Shown here: positions 27,927-35,961 of the stretch, piece after piece
Numbering within the stretch: position 1 is the first letter of the stretch
How the letters are laid out: each line of letters opens with the position of its first letter
Assembly: GCA_963840665.1 (NCBI GenBank)
Contig: CAWIZO010000008.1
Location: forward strand, 310,001-374,000
From: DATFTE01 sp963840665
GTDB lineage: Bacteria > Acidobacteriota > Terriglobia > Terriglobales > Acidobacteriaceae
Length of the DNA stretch: 64,000 bases
Reading direction: 5' to 3'
Position numbers and translations under genes: made by a program
Notes under the pieces: model-generated
Databases searched by the model: none
What the model was told of the DNA's origin: nothing
What the model saw: only the letters and a program-made list of their open reading frames with translations

Positions 27927-29099
27927 CTTATTTTCACTGGATCGCCGGCAGCCTTTTGGCGCTGGCGTGGTTCTCCCGCATAGTTGGCGCTGCGATCGGC
28001 ATGCCCAAAGTGACCGACGTGGCGCTACCGGAGTGGGACAAAAATCCCGTCACGCCGCAAGGTAATCCGCGCGTCAGCATCATTGTTCCTGCCTGCAACG
28101 AAGAAGAAACCATCGAGCAGGGACTCACCCAACTGCTCGCGCTCGACTACGACAACTACGAAATCATCGCGGTCGACGACCGATCGACCGATCGCACTGG
28201 CGAGATCATGGATCGCCTAGCTGCTGGGGCTGTAGCTCATGGTCGACTGCGGGTGATCCACGTCGAAACGCTGCCCTCCGGATGGCTGGGGAAGACACAC
28301 GCGATGTGGACCGCGACGAACCAGGCCTCCGGCGATTGGCTCTTGTTTACCGATGCCGACGTGCTTTTTAAACCCGACGCGCTACGTCGTGCCCTGGTCT
28401 ATGCCGAGTCGGAGCGTGCGGATCACGTGGTGTTGTTTCCCCGCATGATCATGAAGCGTCCCGGCGAGAAGATGATGATCGCGTTTTTCCAGACCCTGTT
28501 TGTCTTCGGACATCGTCCCTGGAAAGTCGCCGAACCCGACACCAAGGACCACATGGGCGTGGGCGCATTCAACATGATTCGGCGCAGCGTCTATGAAGCC
28601 ATCGGCACCTATCACGCACTGCGCTTCGAAGTGCTCGACGACATGAAACTGGGCAAAGTCGTGAAGACCGCAGGATACGCGCAGCGCAATGTCTTCGGCG
28701 AAGATCTAATTTCCATTCGCTGGGCCAAAGGTGCGCTGGGCGTGGTGCGCAACCTGACCAAGAATTTCTTCGCGGTCATGTCGTTCCAGTGGCCGCGGGC
28801 TCCTGATCTCCTGCTTCGCGCTGGCCTTCCTGAACCTGATGCCCTTCATCGGAGTGTGGGTGGCGCACGGATGGGCGAAACTCCCCTACGCGATCGCGCT
28901 GCTCTCGATGTATCTCATCTATTTCGGCATGTCCTCCATGTCCGGAGTGCCTTCTTATTATTTCTTCCTTCATCCAGTAAGCACGCTGCTATTCGTCTAC
29001 ACGATGCTGCGTTCAATGATGGTGACGCTCTGGCACGGCGGCGTGACCTGGCGAGGCACGAAGTATCCATTAGAAGAACTCAAGAGAGGACTGGTGTAG
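27923..29099 (+). CDS. GT2 family glycosyltransferase (HpnB/HpnI-like), one frameshift
   Basis: A membrane-anchored family 2 glycosyltransferase of about 390 residues. It starts with a TM helix (HWIAGSLLALAWFSRIVGAA), then the GT-A core RVSIIVPACNEEETIEQGLT, IIAVDDRSTDRTGEIMDRLA, PSGWLGKTHAMWTATNQASG and DWLLFTDADVLFKPDALRRA (DxD motif). C-terminal helices follow (LAFLNLMPFIGVWVAHGWAK, MYLIYFGMSSMSGVPSYYFF). The GWLGKxxA motif occurs in hopene-associated HpnB and in HpnI-like enzymes, so a hopanoid or ceramide-like lipid acceptor is plausible. One shift lies near 28798. The gene overlaps the MFS gene by ATGA. Confidence 0.83.
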
Positions 29100-29100
29100 G

Positions 29101-29163
29101 AGAGTACCGAGTGAACAGCGGAGTTCATCCGGGTGTTACTCGGTATCCAGTACTCGGTACTCT
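29101..29163. repeat. iterated-word inverted repeat after glycosyltransferase
   Basis: The left arm AGAGTACCGAGT (29101-29112) pairs with TACTCGGTATCCAGTACTCG continuing GTACTCT (29138-29163). It uses the same GTACCGAG word as 23725-23864. It lies between convergent genes and could act as a transcription barrier, but there is no T run. Confidence 0.55.
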
Positions 29164-29170
29164 GAACTTT

Positions 29171-29683
29171 TCAATCCTCCACCGCCATCGGGTCCACTGG
29201 TTGCTCCGTCGGAATCGGAGGCGTTTGCCGTTTCTTCGCGGTTTTACGAGAGGTTTTGGCGTGAACGCTGCCCGCGCTGAAATGACCGCGCTTTTCAACG
29301 TCGTAGTCCTTGGGCAAAGGTGGAATGCGCGCAGCGTCGCCGCTTAACTGTTTATATCTTTGCAGAATGATCTCCGCGCGGCCGTCGTATGTCTTGATCG
29401 GACCGTGAATCTCAATCTCTTTGCCTTCGAGCTCGCGGACATCGCCGACGTCGCGCAGATTCCCGGAAAAAATAACCACCGTAAACGTGCACTGCTTGTA
29501 ATCGAGACAGAAGTCGAGGTAAGTAGTTCCAGCCGTGCCTTGTTCGACGTGCAAGACTTTTCCTTTCACGCAACGAGTTTCCCCCACATGCTGGGAAGCC
29601 TCAACGAAAGGGATGCACTGCGCAGGACAGGGCAACTGGTAAACCGCGGCAAGCAATGTCAAGGCGATCAGTCGCAGAGCCAC
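29171..29683 (-). CDS. secreted OB-fold-like hypothetical protein
   Basis: The frame is open up to 29839, but GTG 29683 gives a convincing signal peptide (VALRLIALTLLAAVYQLPCP ending AQ), so about 170 residues are proposed. The mature part reads VGETRCVKGKVLHVEQGTAG, TYLDFCLDYKQCTFTVVIFS and LEGKEIEIHGPIKTYDGRAE with IILQRYKQL. This resembles bacterial nucleic-acid-binding OB-fold domains of exported proteins. The C-terminal 45 residues are basic and Pro-rich (KTSRKTAKKRQTPPIP). Function unknown. It converges with the glycosyltransferase. Confidence 0.7.
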   Translation of the reverse strand: MALRLIALTLLAAVYQLPCPAQCIPFVEASQHVGETRCVKGKVLHVEQGTAGTTYLDFCLDYKQCTFTVVIFSGNLRDVGDVRELEGKEIEIHGPIKTYDGRAEIILQRYKQLSGDAARIPPLPKDYDVEKRGHFSAGSVHAKTSRKTAKKRQTPPIPTEQPVDPMAVED

Positions 29684-29880
29684 GAATACAGTCTCATCCC
29701 AGAGAAATGCCGCAGGATGTGACGGCTGGCGACGATCGATGTGATAGACGCGCCCCCTTACTTTCGACCCTGATTGAAAGCTTGAGAGGTCTGGGATAGC
29801 ATCTCTCGCCACTAGTTCTTTATCGGCCCCGGGACCCATCGAAATTCAGCGGCAGAGAGCCGCTTCAAACGGGAGCTGCG

Positions 29881-30642
29881 ATGGAAATTCCTGTCTCGTT
29901 GCACCGAAAGCAGTCAACTCACAATTCTTCGCCCGAGCGCCTGGCTCGTCTGGAACAAAGATGGCTCGCCTACGCCTTCGGAGCCGCCGGTGTCGCAGCG
30001 CTCACGCCCTCGGCGAACGCGTCTATTGTGTACACCAAGGCCAATCTCACACTAACCCACGGTTCGCTCAACATCGACCTGAACCACGATGGCATTGCCG
30101 ATTTCGCTTTGCGCAACTACTCCGTGGGTTCTTCCTCCTTCTATTATCAGAAGCTGACAGTGCGGGGTGGAGGAAACAGCTCGGCAAAAGTGATCGGAGA
30201 AACTCTTTACACTCGCTTGCACGCGTGGGCCGCACCCGTCAGTTGGTCGATCGGCCCGAACTCTCCGAAGGGGTTCGTCAACGTCCAGGGCGCTCCTGCT
30301 GTAATGGCGTCTGGTGTGTGTTTGTTCCAATGCTATCCGCATGGCGCCTTCGGCAGGGCCACGGACAAATTTCTTGCTCTCCAGTTCAGCGTTAACGGGC
30401 AGGTCCACTATGGATGGGCACGTATCTCCGCGAGTCTGAAGGGCAATCTCATCACCGCAATGCTCACCGGCTACGCTTACGAGACCACGCCGAACATGGC
30501 GATCAAAGCGGGTGATCGAGGCCCAACTTCACCTGAACCGAGCCTCGAGGCTGTACCCAAAGAAGCGGGGCCATCGCTAGCCATGTTGAGTTTGGGGGCA
30601 CAGGGACTGGACATCTGGCGTCCGCGAAAAGTAACTCCCTAG
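29881..30642 (+). CDS. exported protein with PEP-CTERM-like C-terminal tail
   Basis: 253 residues. The N-terminal RLEQRWLAYAFGAAGVAALT resembles an export signal ending near SANASIVYTK. The central domain contains INIDLNHDGIADF-like text (SLNIDLNHDGIADFALRNYS) and KFLALQFSVNGQVHYGWARI, a beta-sandwich seen in acidobacterial secreted proteins. The end has PEP (TSPEPSLEAVPKEAGP), a hydrophobic stretch LAMLSLGAQGLDIW, and a basic RPRK. This P-E-P / hydrophobic / Arg layout is that of protein-sorting tails handled by exosortase-type systems. No sorting enzyme is in the window. A good GGGAGCTGCG ribosome site precedes the ATG. Confidence 0.75.
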   Translation: MEIPVSLHRKQSTHNSSPERLARLEQRWLAYAFGAAGVAALTPSANASIVYTKANLTLTHGSLNIDLNHDGIADFALRNYSVGSSSFYYQKLTVRGGGNSSAKVIGETLYTRLHAWAAPVSWSIGPNSPKGFVNVQGAPAVMASGVCLFQCYPHGAFGRATDKFLALQFSVNGQVHYGWARISASLKGNLITAMLTGYAYETTPNMAIKAGDRGPTSPEPSLEAVPKEAGPSLAMLSLGAQGLDIWRPRKVTP

Positions 30643-30649
30643 TGCGCCG

Positions 30650-30700
30650 CGAATCAGATCCTTTGCCTTTTCGGGATCAGGATGACGTCAACGCTTTGGG
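30650..30700. repeat. partial copy (right arm) of dispersed repeat R
   Basis: CAGATCCTTTGCC, then CGGGATCAGGATGACGTCAA, match the right arms at 2145-2178, 33160-33185 and 34280-34312. No left arm is visible here. Direct copies of ACCAACGAC follow at 30758-30790. Confidence 0.5.
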
Positions 30701-30790
30701 AATGCTTCGGGGCGGCGCAGTGGACGCAGGCCGGACGCACAGTCCGACCCGCCAGGTTTTAACCAACGACCAACGACCTCAGACCAACGA

Positions 30791-31141
30791 CTATTTCGTT
30801 GCGAAGGCCTTCACCGCGCCGGCTTCATCGTCTTTCACATCAAAGACAGTGTAGAGCTTGGTGATCTGCAGCAGATCGTGGACTTTCTTGGTGAGATTCA
30901 GGAGCTTTAATTCTCCGCCCTGGTTGCGAACGGTGGTGAACGCGCTCACCAGTTCGCCGATGCCTGAGCTATCGATATAGTTGACGTCGCCAAGGTTCAA
31001 CAGAATCTTCTTCTGTCCCTTGGAGAGCAGGTCGCGAACGGTGTCGCGCAAAATCACGCTGCCCTCACCCAGCGTAATACGGCCGCTGCAATCCACAATG
31101 GTTACACCATCCACCTGACGAGTACTGGTCTTCATGCTCAC
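30791..31141 (-). CDS. STAS-domain anti-sigma factor antagonist
   Basis: A 114-116 residue SpoIIAA-like STAS protein. Signature parts are VDGVTIVDCSGRITLGEGSV, the phosphorylation loop NLGDVNYIDSSGIGELVSAF (the DSSG Ser is the kinase target) and LKLLNLTKKVHDLLQITKLY. It would bind the anti-sigma kinase encoded just upstream and release a sigma factor when unphosphorylated. GTG 31141 overlaps the kinase stop by GTGA; ATG 31135 (MKTSTRQV) is the other candidate. No SpoIIE-type phosphatase or target sigma gene is adjacent. Confidence 0.92.
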   Translation of the reverse strand: MSMKTSTRQVDGVTIVDCSGRITLGEGSVILRDTVRDLLSKGQKKILLNLGDVNYIDSSGIGELVSAFTTVRNQGGELKLLNLTKKVHDLLQITKLYTVFDVKDDEAGAVKAFATK

Positions 31142-31581
31142 TGGGAAGCCTCCTTGCCCTCGGCTGAGCCGTGGACGTGTTTGATCAATTTAATTTCGGT
31201 GCCCGTCTGGGAGGGGTTGATTTCTACCTCATCCATGAACGAGCGGATAAGAAAAATGCCCCGTCCCGAGGTCTTCATCAGATTCTCAGGCGCCAACGGG
31301 TCGGGAATCTTGTTCGGGTCCAGCCCCTTGCCTTGGTCGCGGATCGTAATCACCAGATCCTGACTAGTCCTGACGAAATCGAATTTCACCTTCTTGCCGG
31401 GATCATAGGCGTTGCCATGGAGCACGGCGTTCACCGCCGCCTCCCGCACCGCCATCGAGATCCGCATGACCTCTTCTTCATCAAAACCGGCTTCCACCGC
31501 CATGCGGTTGGCTGCTTGCTCGGCGCTGTCGACAGTCTCCAGCGTCGAATCCATGGTGTAGGAGACCCGGTTTTCGGTCAT
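31138..31581 (-). CDS. RsbW-like anti-sigma factor / serine kinase
   Basis: A GHKL-fold ATPase of the RsbW/SpoIIAB type that binds a sigma factor and phosphorylates the STAS partner. ATG 31581 (MTENRVSYTMDST) is preferred over the longer open frame to 31683 because the extra 34 residues look non-coding. Visible boxes are N-box AVREAAVNAVLHGNAYDPGK, G1 box ITIRDQGKGLDPNKIPDP and G2 box KTSGRGIFLIRSFMDEVEIN. It lies directly upstream of the antagonist gene with a four-base overlap, the standard partner-switch order. Confidence 0.92.
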   Translation of the reverse strand: MTENRVSYTMDSTLETVDSAEQAANRMAVEAGFDEEEVMRISMAVREAAVNAVLHGNAYDPGKKVKFDFVRTSQDLVITIRDQGKGLDPNKIPDPLAPENLMKTSGRGIFLIRSFMDEVEINPSQTGTEIKLIKHVHGSAEGKEASQ

Positions 31582-31822
31582 GGCGAAAGTTAGAAGTGCA
31601 GACCCTCGCTCAACGGGGCGGTCAGAACTGGAGTGCGAAAAGAACCGTCCGTTTAAGCGAATCCGATAGTGTGCATTTCCCATGTGGAAAAGTCAACGCG
31701 AACCGCCAGTCACACTTTTGCCCGAACGTTTTTCACGCCTGTTCTTTTTAGACACCGAAGGTCACGAAAACATCCAAACCGTTGTGGATTCCAACACCAC
31801 AGTTGGGTATTCTCAGAATGCC

Positions 31823-33061
31823 ATGGCCATGGTCGCCCTTACCGAATTACTTGGCTCTCCCGTGTTTGACGCCGCGGGACGCTGTGGACGGGTGCGCGAA
31901 GTAGTGCTGGCGCCGCAAGAAGACCGCGCCCGTATTGCCATGTTCGTGGTGCGTACCGGGCAGGGGGATCGCATGCTGCCGTCCTCCTCTGTCAGCTCGA
32001 TTAACGGGGGAATTCGTACGACCTCTTCAGCCTCGGAATGGGCAGCCAAGGAGCCGTCCGAAGGTCTGTTCTTTCTGGAAAGGGATCTGCTCGACCAGCA
32101 GGTGATCGACGTCTTCGGAAGAAAAGTCGTGCGTGTGAACGACGTCGACCTTCATCAGGACATGAGCAATAGTCGTCCGGTGCTCAGGGTGGGATCGGTC
32201 GACGTGGGCGCGCGCGGTGCTGTACGCCGTCTGTTAAAGGGAGTTGTTCCTCTGCTGGCTTTGCAGGCTCTCCTCCGCAAGATTCCCCCGCGAACCATTC
32301 CGTGGGACTTCGTCGATCTGATTGAAACCGATCCGGCGCGGCGGGTGAAGCTCAAGATTTCGCACGAGCGCCTCGCTCGACTGCATCCGGCAGACATTGC
32401 CGACATTGTCGAAGAACTCGCACCCGACGAGCGCGAGGCAGTCTTCGAGACTCTCGACGAAGAGGTTGCGGCCGAGGCCCTCGAAGAAGTCGAGCCCAAG
32501 GTGCAGAAGGCAATTATCGAGTCTCTCGATTCCGAGCGCGTCGCGGAAATCGTTGAGGAGATGCAGCCGGACGCGGCCGCCGACATGCTCGCCGATCTGC
32601 CAGAGGAGCGGACCAGCGAAATCCTGCAAGAGATGGCGCCCGCCGAGCGCGACGAAGTTGTCGAGTTGCTGGAGTTCAAAGAGGACACGGCTGCCGGCCG
32701 CATGAATACGGCTTACATCGCCTTGCCCGTAACCGCTACGGCGGACGATGCCATTGAAGCCCTGCGGCATTTCGAGGGTGGAGTCGAAACCGTGAGCACC
32801 GTCTATCTGGTCGATTCGCACGGCACCCTCGCCGGTGCCGTGCCCTTGGCCAAGCTGGTGCTGGCGCAATCCAATACTCCGCTGTTGGCGCTGGTAATGG
32901 ACCCGCTTATCTCGACCCATGCCGGCGTCGACGAAAGAGAAGTCGCGGAACTCTTCGATAAATACAACCTCATGGCCTTGCCCGTAGTTGATGACAATCA
33001 CAAGCTGACGGGTGTGATCACTTCCGACGACATCATCAGCCTGCTGCGCGCGAGATTGTAA
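31823..33061 (+). CDS. PRC-barrel / MgtE_N / CBS-pair protein
   Basis: About 412 residues from ATG 31823 (the frame is open from 31682, but the extra N-terminus has no visible domain). Two PRC-barrel-like segments come first (LLGSPVFDAAGRCGRVREVV, and LLDQQVIDVFGRKVVRVNDV). A MgtE N-terminal superhelix follows (RLARLHPADIADIVEELAPD, ERVAEIVEEMQPDAAADMLA). Last is a CBS pair (NTAYIALPVTATADDAIEAL, and GVITSDDIISLLRARL). In MgtE these last two domains sense Mg2+ and ATP, but the membrane channel is absent. It is therefore probably a soluble metal or nucleotide sensor rather than a transporter. Confidence 0.85.
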   Translation: MAMVALTELLGSPVFDAAGRCGRVREVVLAPQEDRARIAMFVVRTGQGDRMLPSSSVSSINGGIRTTSSASEWAAKEPSEGLFFLERDLLDQQVIDVFGRKVVRVNDVDLHQDMSNSRPVLRVGSVDVGARGAVRRLLKGVVPLLALQALLRKIPPRTIPWDFVDLIETDPARRVKLKISHERLARLHPADIADIVEELAPDEREAVFETLDEEVAAEALEEVEPKVQKAIIESLDSERVAEIVEEMQPDAAADMLADLPEERTSEILQEMAPAERDEVVELLEFKEDTAAGRMNTAYIALPVTATADDAIEALRHFEGGVETVSTVYLVDSHGTLAGAVPLAKLVLAQSNTPLLALVMDPLISTHAGVDEREVAELFDKYNLMALPVVDDNHKLTGVITSDDIISLLRARL

Positions 33062-33084
33062 CCCTGCTCGCTCATCTTCCATAA

Positions 33085-33200
33085 AGACGTCATCCCGGCC
33101 CTGAGCGAAGCGAAGAAGGAGGGATCTGCCGTGCAGCACACTTGAGCCATGCCGCTCCGCGCCAGATCCTTCGCCCAGCCCGGAGTCCCGATCTCGATTG
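33085..33200. repeat. dispersed palindromic repeat R, variant copy
   Basis: AGACGTCATCCCGGCCCTGA then GCGAAGCGAAGAAGGAGGGA form the left part, with CGCCAGATCCTTCGCCCAGC as the right part. Spacing and order follow the copy at 34213-34312, but the arms are less well matched. Confidence 0.6.
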
Positions 33201-33303
33201 TGGACCGTTTGAGAACCCTCCGCCTTCCGTGTGACGAGTGAACTCGACGGATGTTGCCGCCAACCCCTATGATGGAAGTCCAACGTCATCTTACGAGGTC
33301 ATC

Positions 33304-33549
33304 ATGGCAGAACCGACTTATGAAGAACTGAAAGCGCGACTGGCAGAACTGGAGAAAGCTGGTCCGAAACGCAGTGGAAGCATGGAATTCCGAGTAAGCG
33401 AAAAGGGCGGAGTCAGTGTTTATGGCCTGGGCCGCTTTCCGGTCACGCTGTACTACGAACAGTGGACACGGTTGCTCGAGGCGGCCGATAAATTGCGCGA
33501 GTTCTTGGAAGACAACAAATCGAAGCTGAAACTAAAAGATCAGGGTTAG
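33304..33549 (+). CDS. small hypothetical protein
   Basis: 81 residues from ATG 33304 with GAGG upstream: a helical N-terminus (TYEELKARLAELEKAG), then a beta segment SMEFRVSEKGGVSVYGLGRF and a second helix YYEQWTRLLEAADKLREFLE ending in Lys-rich text. The core 'K G GVSVYGLGRFPVTLYYEQW' looks conserved-protein-like, but I cannot name the family. The stop codon abuts a 26-bp GC palindrome that is also found inside uvrA. Confidence 0.72.
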   Translation: MAEPTYEELKARLAELEKAGPKRSGSMEFRVSEKGGVSVYGLGRFPVTLYYEQWTRLLEAADKLREFLEDNKSKLKLKDQG

Positions 33550-33574
33550 TAGCGCCGGCGTCCCGCCGGCCACG
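33549..33574. repeat. 26-bp GC palindrome, copy 1
   Basis: GTAGCGCCGGCGTCCCGCCG followed by GCCACG contains the exact inverted repeat GCCGGCG-TCC-CGCCGGC. The same 26 bases occur in opposite orientation inside uvrA at 61173-61198. Confidence 0.75.
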
Positions 33575-33750
33575 GTGATATTGAGATCGGGCCGTGCCTT
33601 GTTCGTCCCGTCTAGTGCCGAACTATTTCTTGTGATACGCCCGGATCCCAGATGGAAATAGATTCCATCGCTGCCAGCGGGACGTGCCACCACTTTGCAA
33701 CAGCGCGCCGCTTGGTGTACAAGCAGGCATTCCACATTCAGGAGCTTCGC

Positions 33751-34197
33751 GTGAAAAGTCTGCTGCGCTACATCGCCATCGCGCTACTCTTCGCCTCGAC
33801 CGGCGCTTTCGCTCAGTCCGCCGTCAGCGGTTCCGACAAGCCCTTCGTGGTTGAGTACTACTACAAGGCCAAGTGGGGGCACGCCGACGAGTTCCTGCGG
33901 CTCTTCAAAAAGAATCACTACCCGCTGCTGAAGAAAGAAGTCGAACTGGGGCGCATGTTGAAAGTCTGGGTCGATCAGCCGCGATACCACACCACGGAAG
34001 ATGGACGTTGGGATTACCGCGTCACGATCGTCTTTAAGAACGCCTCGGTTGCGAACGATGCTTTCGACGAGACCGAGATTAAGAAGACACTGTGGCCCGA
34101 TCAGGAAACCTATGAACGCGAAGAACAGCGAAGGTTCGAGATTCTTGAGGCACACTGGGATTTGCCGGTGAAGGCGGTTGAGATGGACGCAAAGTAG
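33751..34197 (+). CDS. secreted hypothetical protein
   Basis: 148 residues from GTG 33751, chosen because AGGAG lies six bases upstream and it begins a signal peptide (VKSLLRYIAIALLFASTGAF). The mature chain reads KPFVVEYYYKAKWGHADEFL, RLFKKNHYPLLKKEVELGRM, YRVTIVFKNASVANDAFDET and KTLWPDQETYEREEQRRFEI. The alternating strand/helix pattern resembles dimeric alpha-beta barrel (ferredoxin-like) proteins, but no active-site residues are evident. Acidobacteria encode many such exported single-domain proteins. Function unknown. Confidence 0.75.
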   Translation: MKSLLRYIAIALLFASTGAFAQSAVSGSDKPFVVEYYYKAKWGHADEFLRLFKKNHYPLLKKEVELGRMLKVWVDQPRYHTTEDGRWDYRVTIVFKNASVANDAFDETEIKKTLWPDQETYEREEQRRFEILEAHWDLPVKAVEMDAK

Positions 34198-34212
34198 AAA
34201 CGCTCCCGAGGC

Positions 34213-34312
34213 TGACGTCATCCCGAAGCGGAGCGAGGGATCTTGCGTGCAGTGACGGCGCTTTCACTGCACGCCAGATCCTTCGCCCTCTGGGTTCAGG
34301 ACGACGTCATGA
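34213..34312. repeat. dispersed palindromic repeat R, best copy
   Basis: The left arm TGACGTCATCCCGAAGCGGA continues GCGAGGGATCTTGCGTGCAG. The right arm is CTGCACGCCAGATCCTTCGC continuing to ACGACGTCA. The complementary arms make a hairpin of about 100 bp that begins and ends with TGACGTC/GACGTCA. The IS30 element at 1051 interrupts another copy of this repeat. Confidence 0.75.
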
Positions 34313-34461
34313 ATGTCCATTCGCCAACCAATGCTCGCTAGACGCCATTGACGTTCCATCTTGCGCATTTAGCTTCTATGAGTTGCAAATCATTGCGCAG
34401 TACGAGAACATAACTGTTTGCATACATCCCAGAAAACTCATAAGGAAGCAGCCTAAACAAA

Positions 34462-35821
34462 ATGGCCAAGCGGCAAAGTGTGAAAACGGGACAGCAAACC
34501 CCAGACTGATAACGAACTGCAAAAGCCCAAAGGCAAGCTGGGCGTCATGATCCCCGGCATGGGCGCCGTGGCTACGACCTTCGTCGCTGGCGTGGAAGCC
34601 GTGCGCAAGGGCCTGGCGAAGCCGATCGGATCCTTGACCCAGATGGGCACCGTCCGTCTGGGACGCCGCACCGACGCACGCTCCCCGATGATCAAAGAGT
34701 TCGTTCCGCTGGCCGGTCTGAATGACCTGGTCTTCACCGGATGGGACATCTTCGAAGACGACATGTACACCGCCGCGCGCAAAGCCGGCGTGCTTGAGAA
34801 AGAACTTCTCGACCAGGTGAAGCCATTCCTGAGCACGATTAAGCCGCAGAAGGCCGTCTTCGATCACAACTATGTCAAGAAGATCGACGGACCCAACGTT
34901 AAGAAGGGCAAGAACAAGATGGACCTGGCCGAACAGGTCCGCGACGATATTCGCAAGTTCAAGAAAACCTCAGGCGCGAGCCGCCTGATCACCATCTGGT
35001 GTGGATCGACTGAATCGTTCATCGTCCCGACTGCCGCGCACCAGACCGTGAAGTCGTTCGAGAAAGCGCTTACGCAGAACGACGAGAACATTGCGCCCTC
35101 GATGATCTACGCCTACGCCTCGCTGATGGAGGGCGTGCCCTTCGCCAATGGAGCGCCAAACCTGACCGTCGACATTCCGGCGATGCTCGAGCTGTCGCGG
35201 CAGAATGAAGCTCCAGTTTGCGGCAAAGACTTCAAGACCGGACAGACGTTGATCAAGACCATCCTCGCGCCCGGCTTCAAAGCGCGCATGATCGGATTAA
35301 ACGGATGGTTCTCGACCAACATTCTGGGCAATCGCGACGGGGAAGTGCTCGACGATCCCGGCTCTTTCAAGACCAAAGAGGAGTCGAAGCTCTCGGTGCT
35401 CGAGCACATCCTGCAGCCAGAGCTTTACCCCGAACTTTACGGCAATTTCACCCACAAGGTTCGCATAAACTATTACCCTCCACGCGGTGATAACAAAGAG
35501 GGTTGGGACAACATCGACATCTTCGGATGGCTGGGCTATCCGATGCAGATCAAAGTTGATTTCCTGTGCCGCGATTCGATTCTCGCGGCGCCGATTGTGC
35601 TCGATCTCGTGCTATTCCTCGATCTAGCGCAGCGGACTTCCGAGCTCCGCGGCATCGGCATTCAGGAGTGGTTGAGCTTCTACTTCAAGTCGCCGATGGT
35701 TGCGCCGGGGCTTTATCCCGAGCACGATCTGTTCATTCAGTCGATGAAGCTGAAGAACACGTTCCGACACCTGAAGGGCGAAGAGCTGATCACGCACCTG
35801 GGGTTGGAGTACTACGACTGA
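34462..35821 (+). CDS. myo-inositol-1-phosphate synthase, one frameshift
   Basis: The enzyme converts glucose 6-phosphate to inositol 1-phosphate with NAD. ATG 34462 (MAKRQSVKTGQQT) runs to a CCCC at 34499-34502. Removing one C gives QTDNELQKPKGKLGVMIPGM and joins the long frame. Conserved parts are the Rossmann start MIPGMGAVATTFVAGVEAVR, WDIFEDDMYTAARKAGVLEK, SMIYAYASLMEGVPFANGAP, GKDFKTGQTLIKTILAPGFK and SWFSTNILGN-type text (LNGWFSTNILGNRDGEVLDD). Corrected length is about 452 residues. Inositol made here could feed phosphatidylinositol or inositol phosphoceramide lipids. Confidence 0.93.
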
Positions 35822-35828
35822 GTTCGTG

Positions 35829-35853
35829 TGGCGCGGGCGCCCTCGCCCGCGTG
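35829..35853. repeat. GC palindrome of second type
   Basis: The core CGCGGGCGCCCTCGCCCGCG (35832-35851) is an inverted repeat (CGCGGGCG / CGCCCGCG) immediately after the inositol-phosphate synthase stop. It has no T run, so it is not a standard terminator. It has the same style as the 33549 palindrome but a different sequence. Confidence 0.55.
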
Positions 35854-35961
35854 CGTGCGCTGCCAATGCATCAAGCGTCTAATCTTGCTTTCTTCATTTT
35901 CCCCAGCGTTGAAACGCCGGGCTGTTGGCAGGCGGCCCTCCAGGGCTCGAGCATCGCGGAC

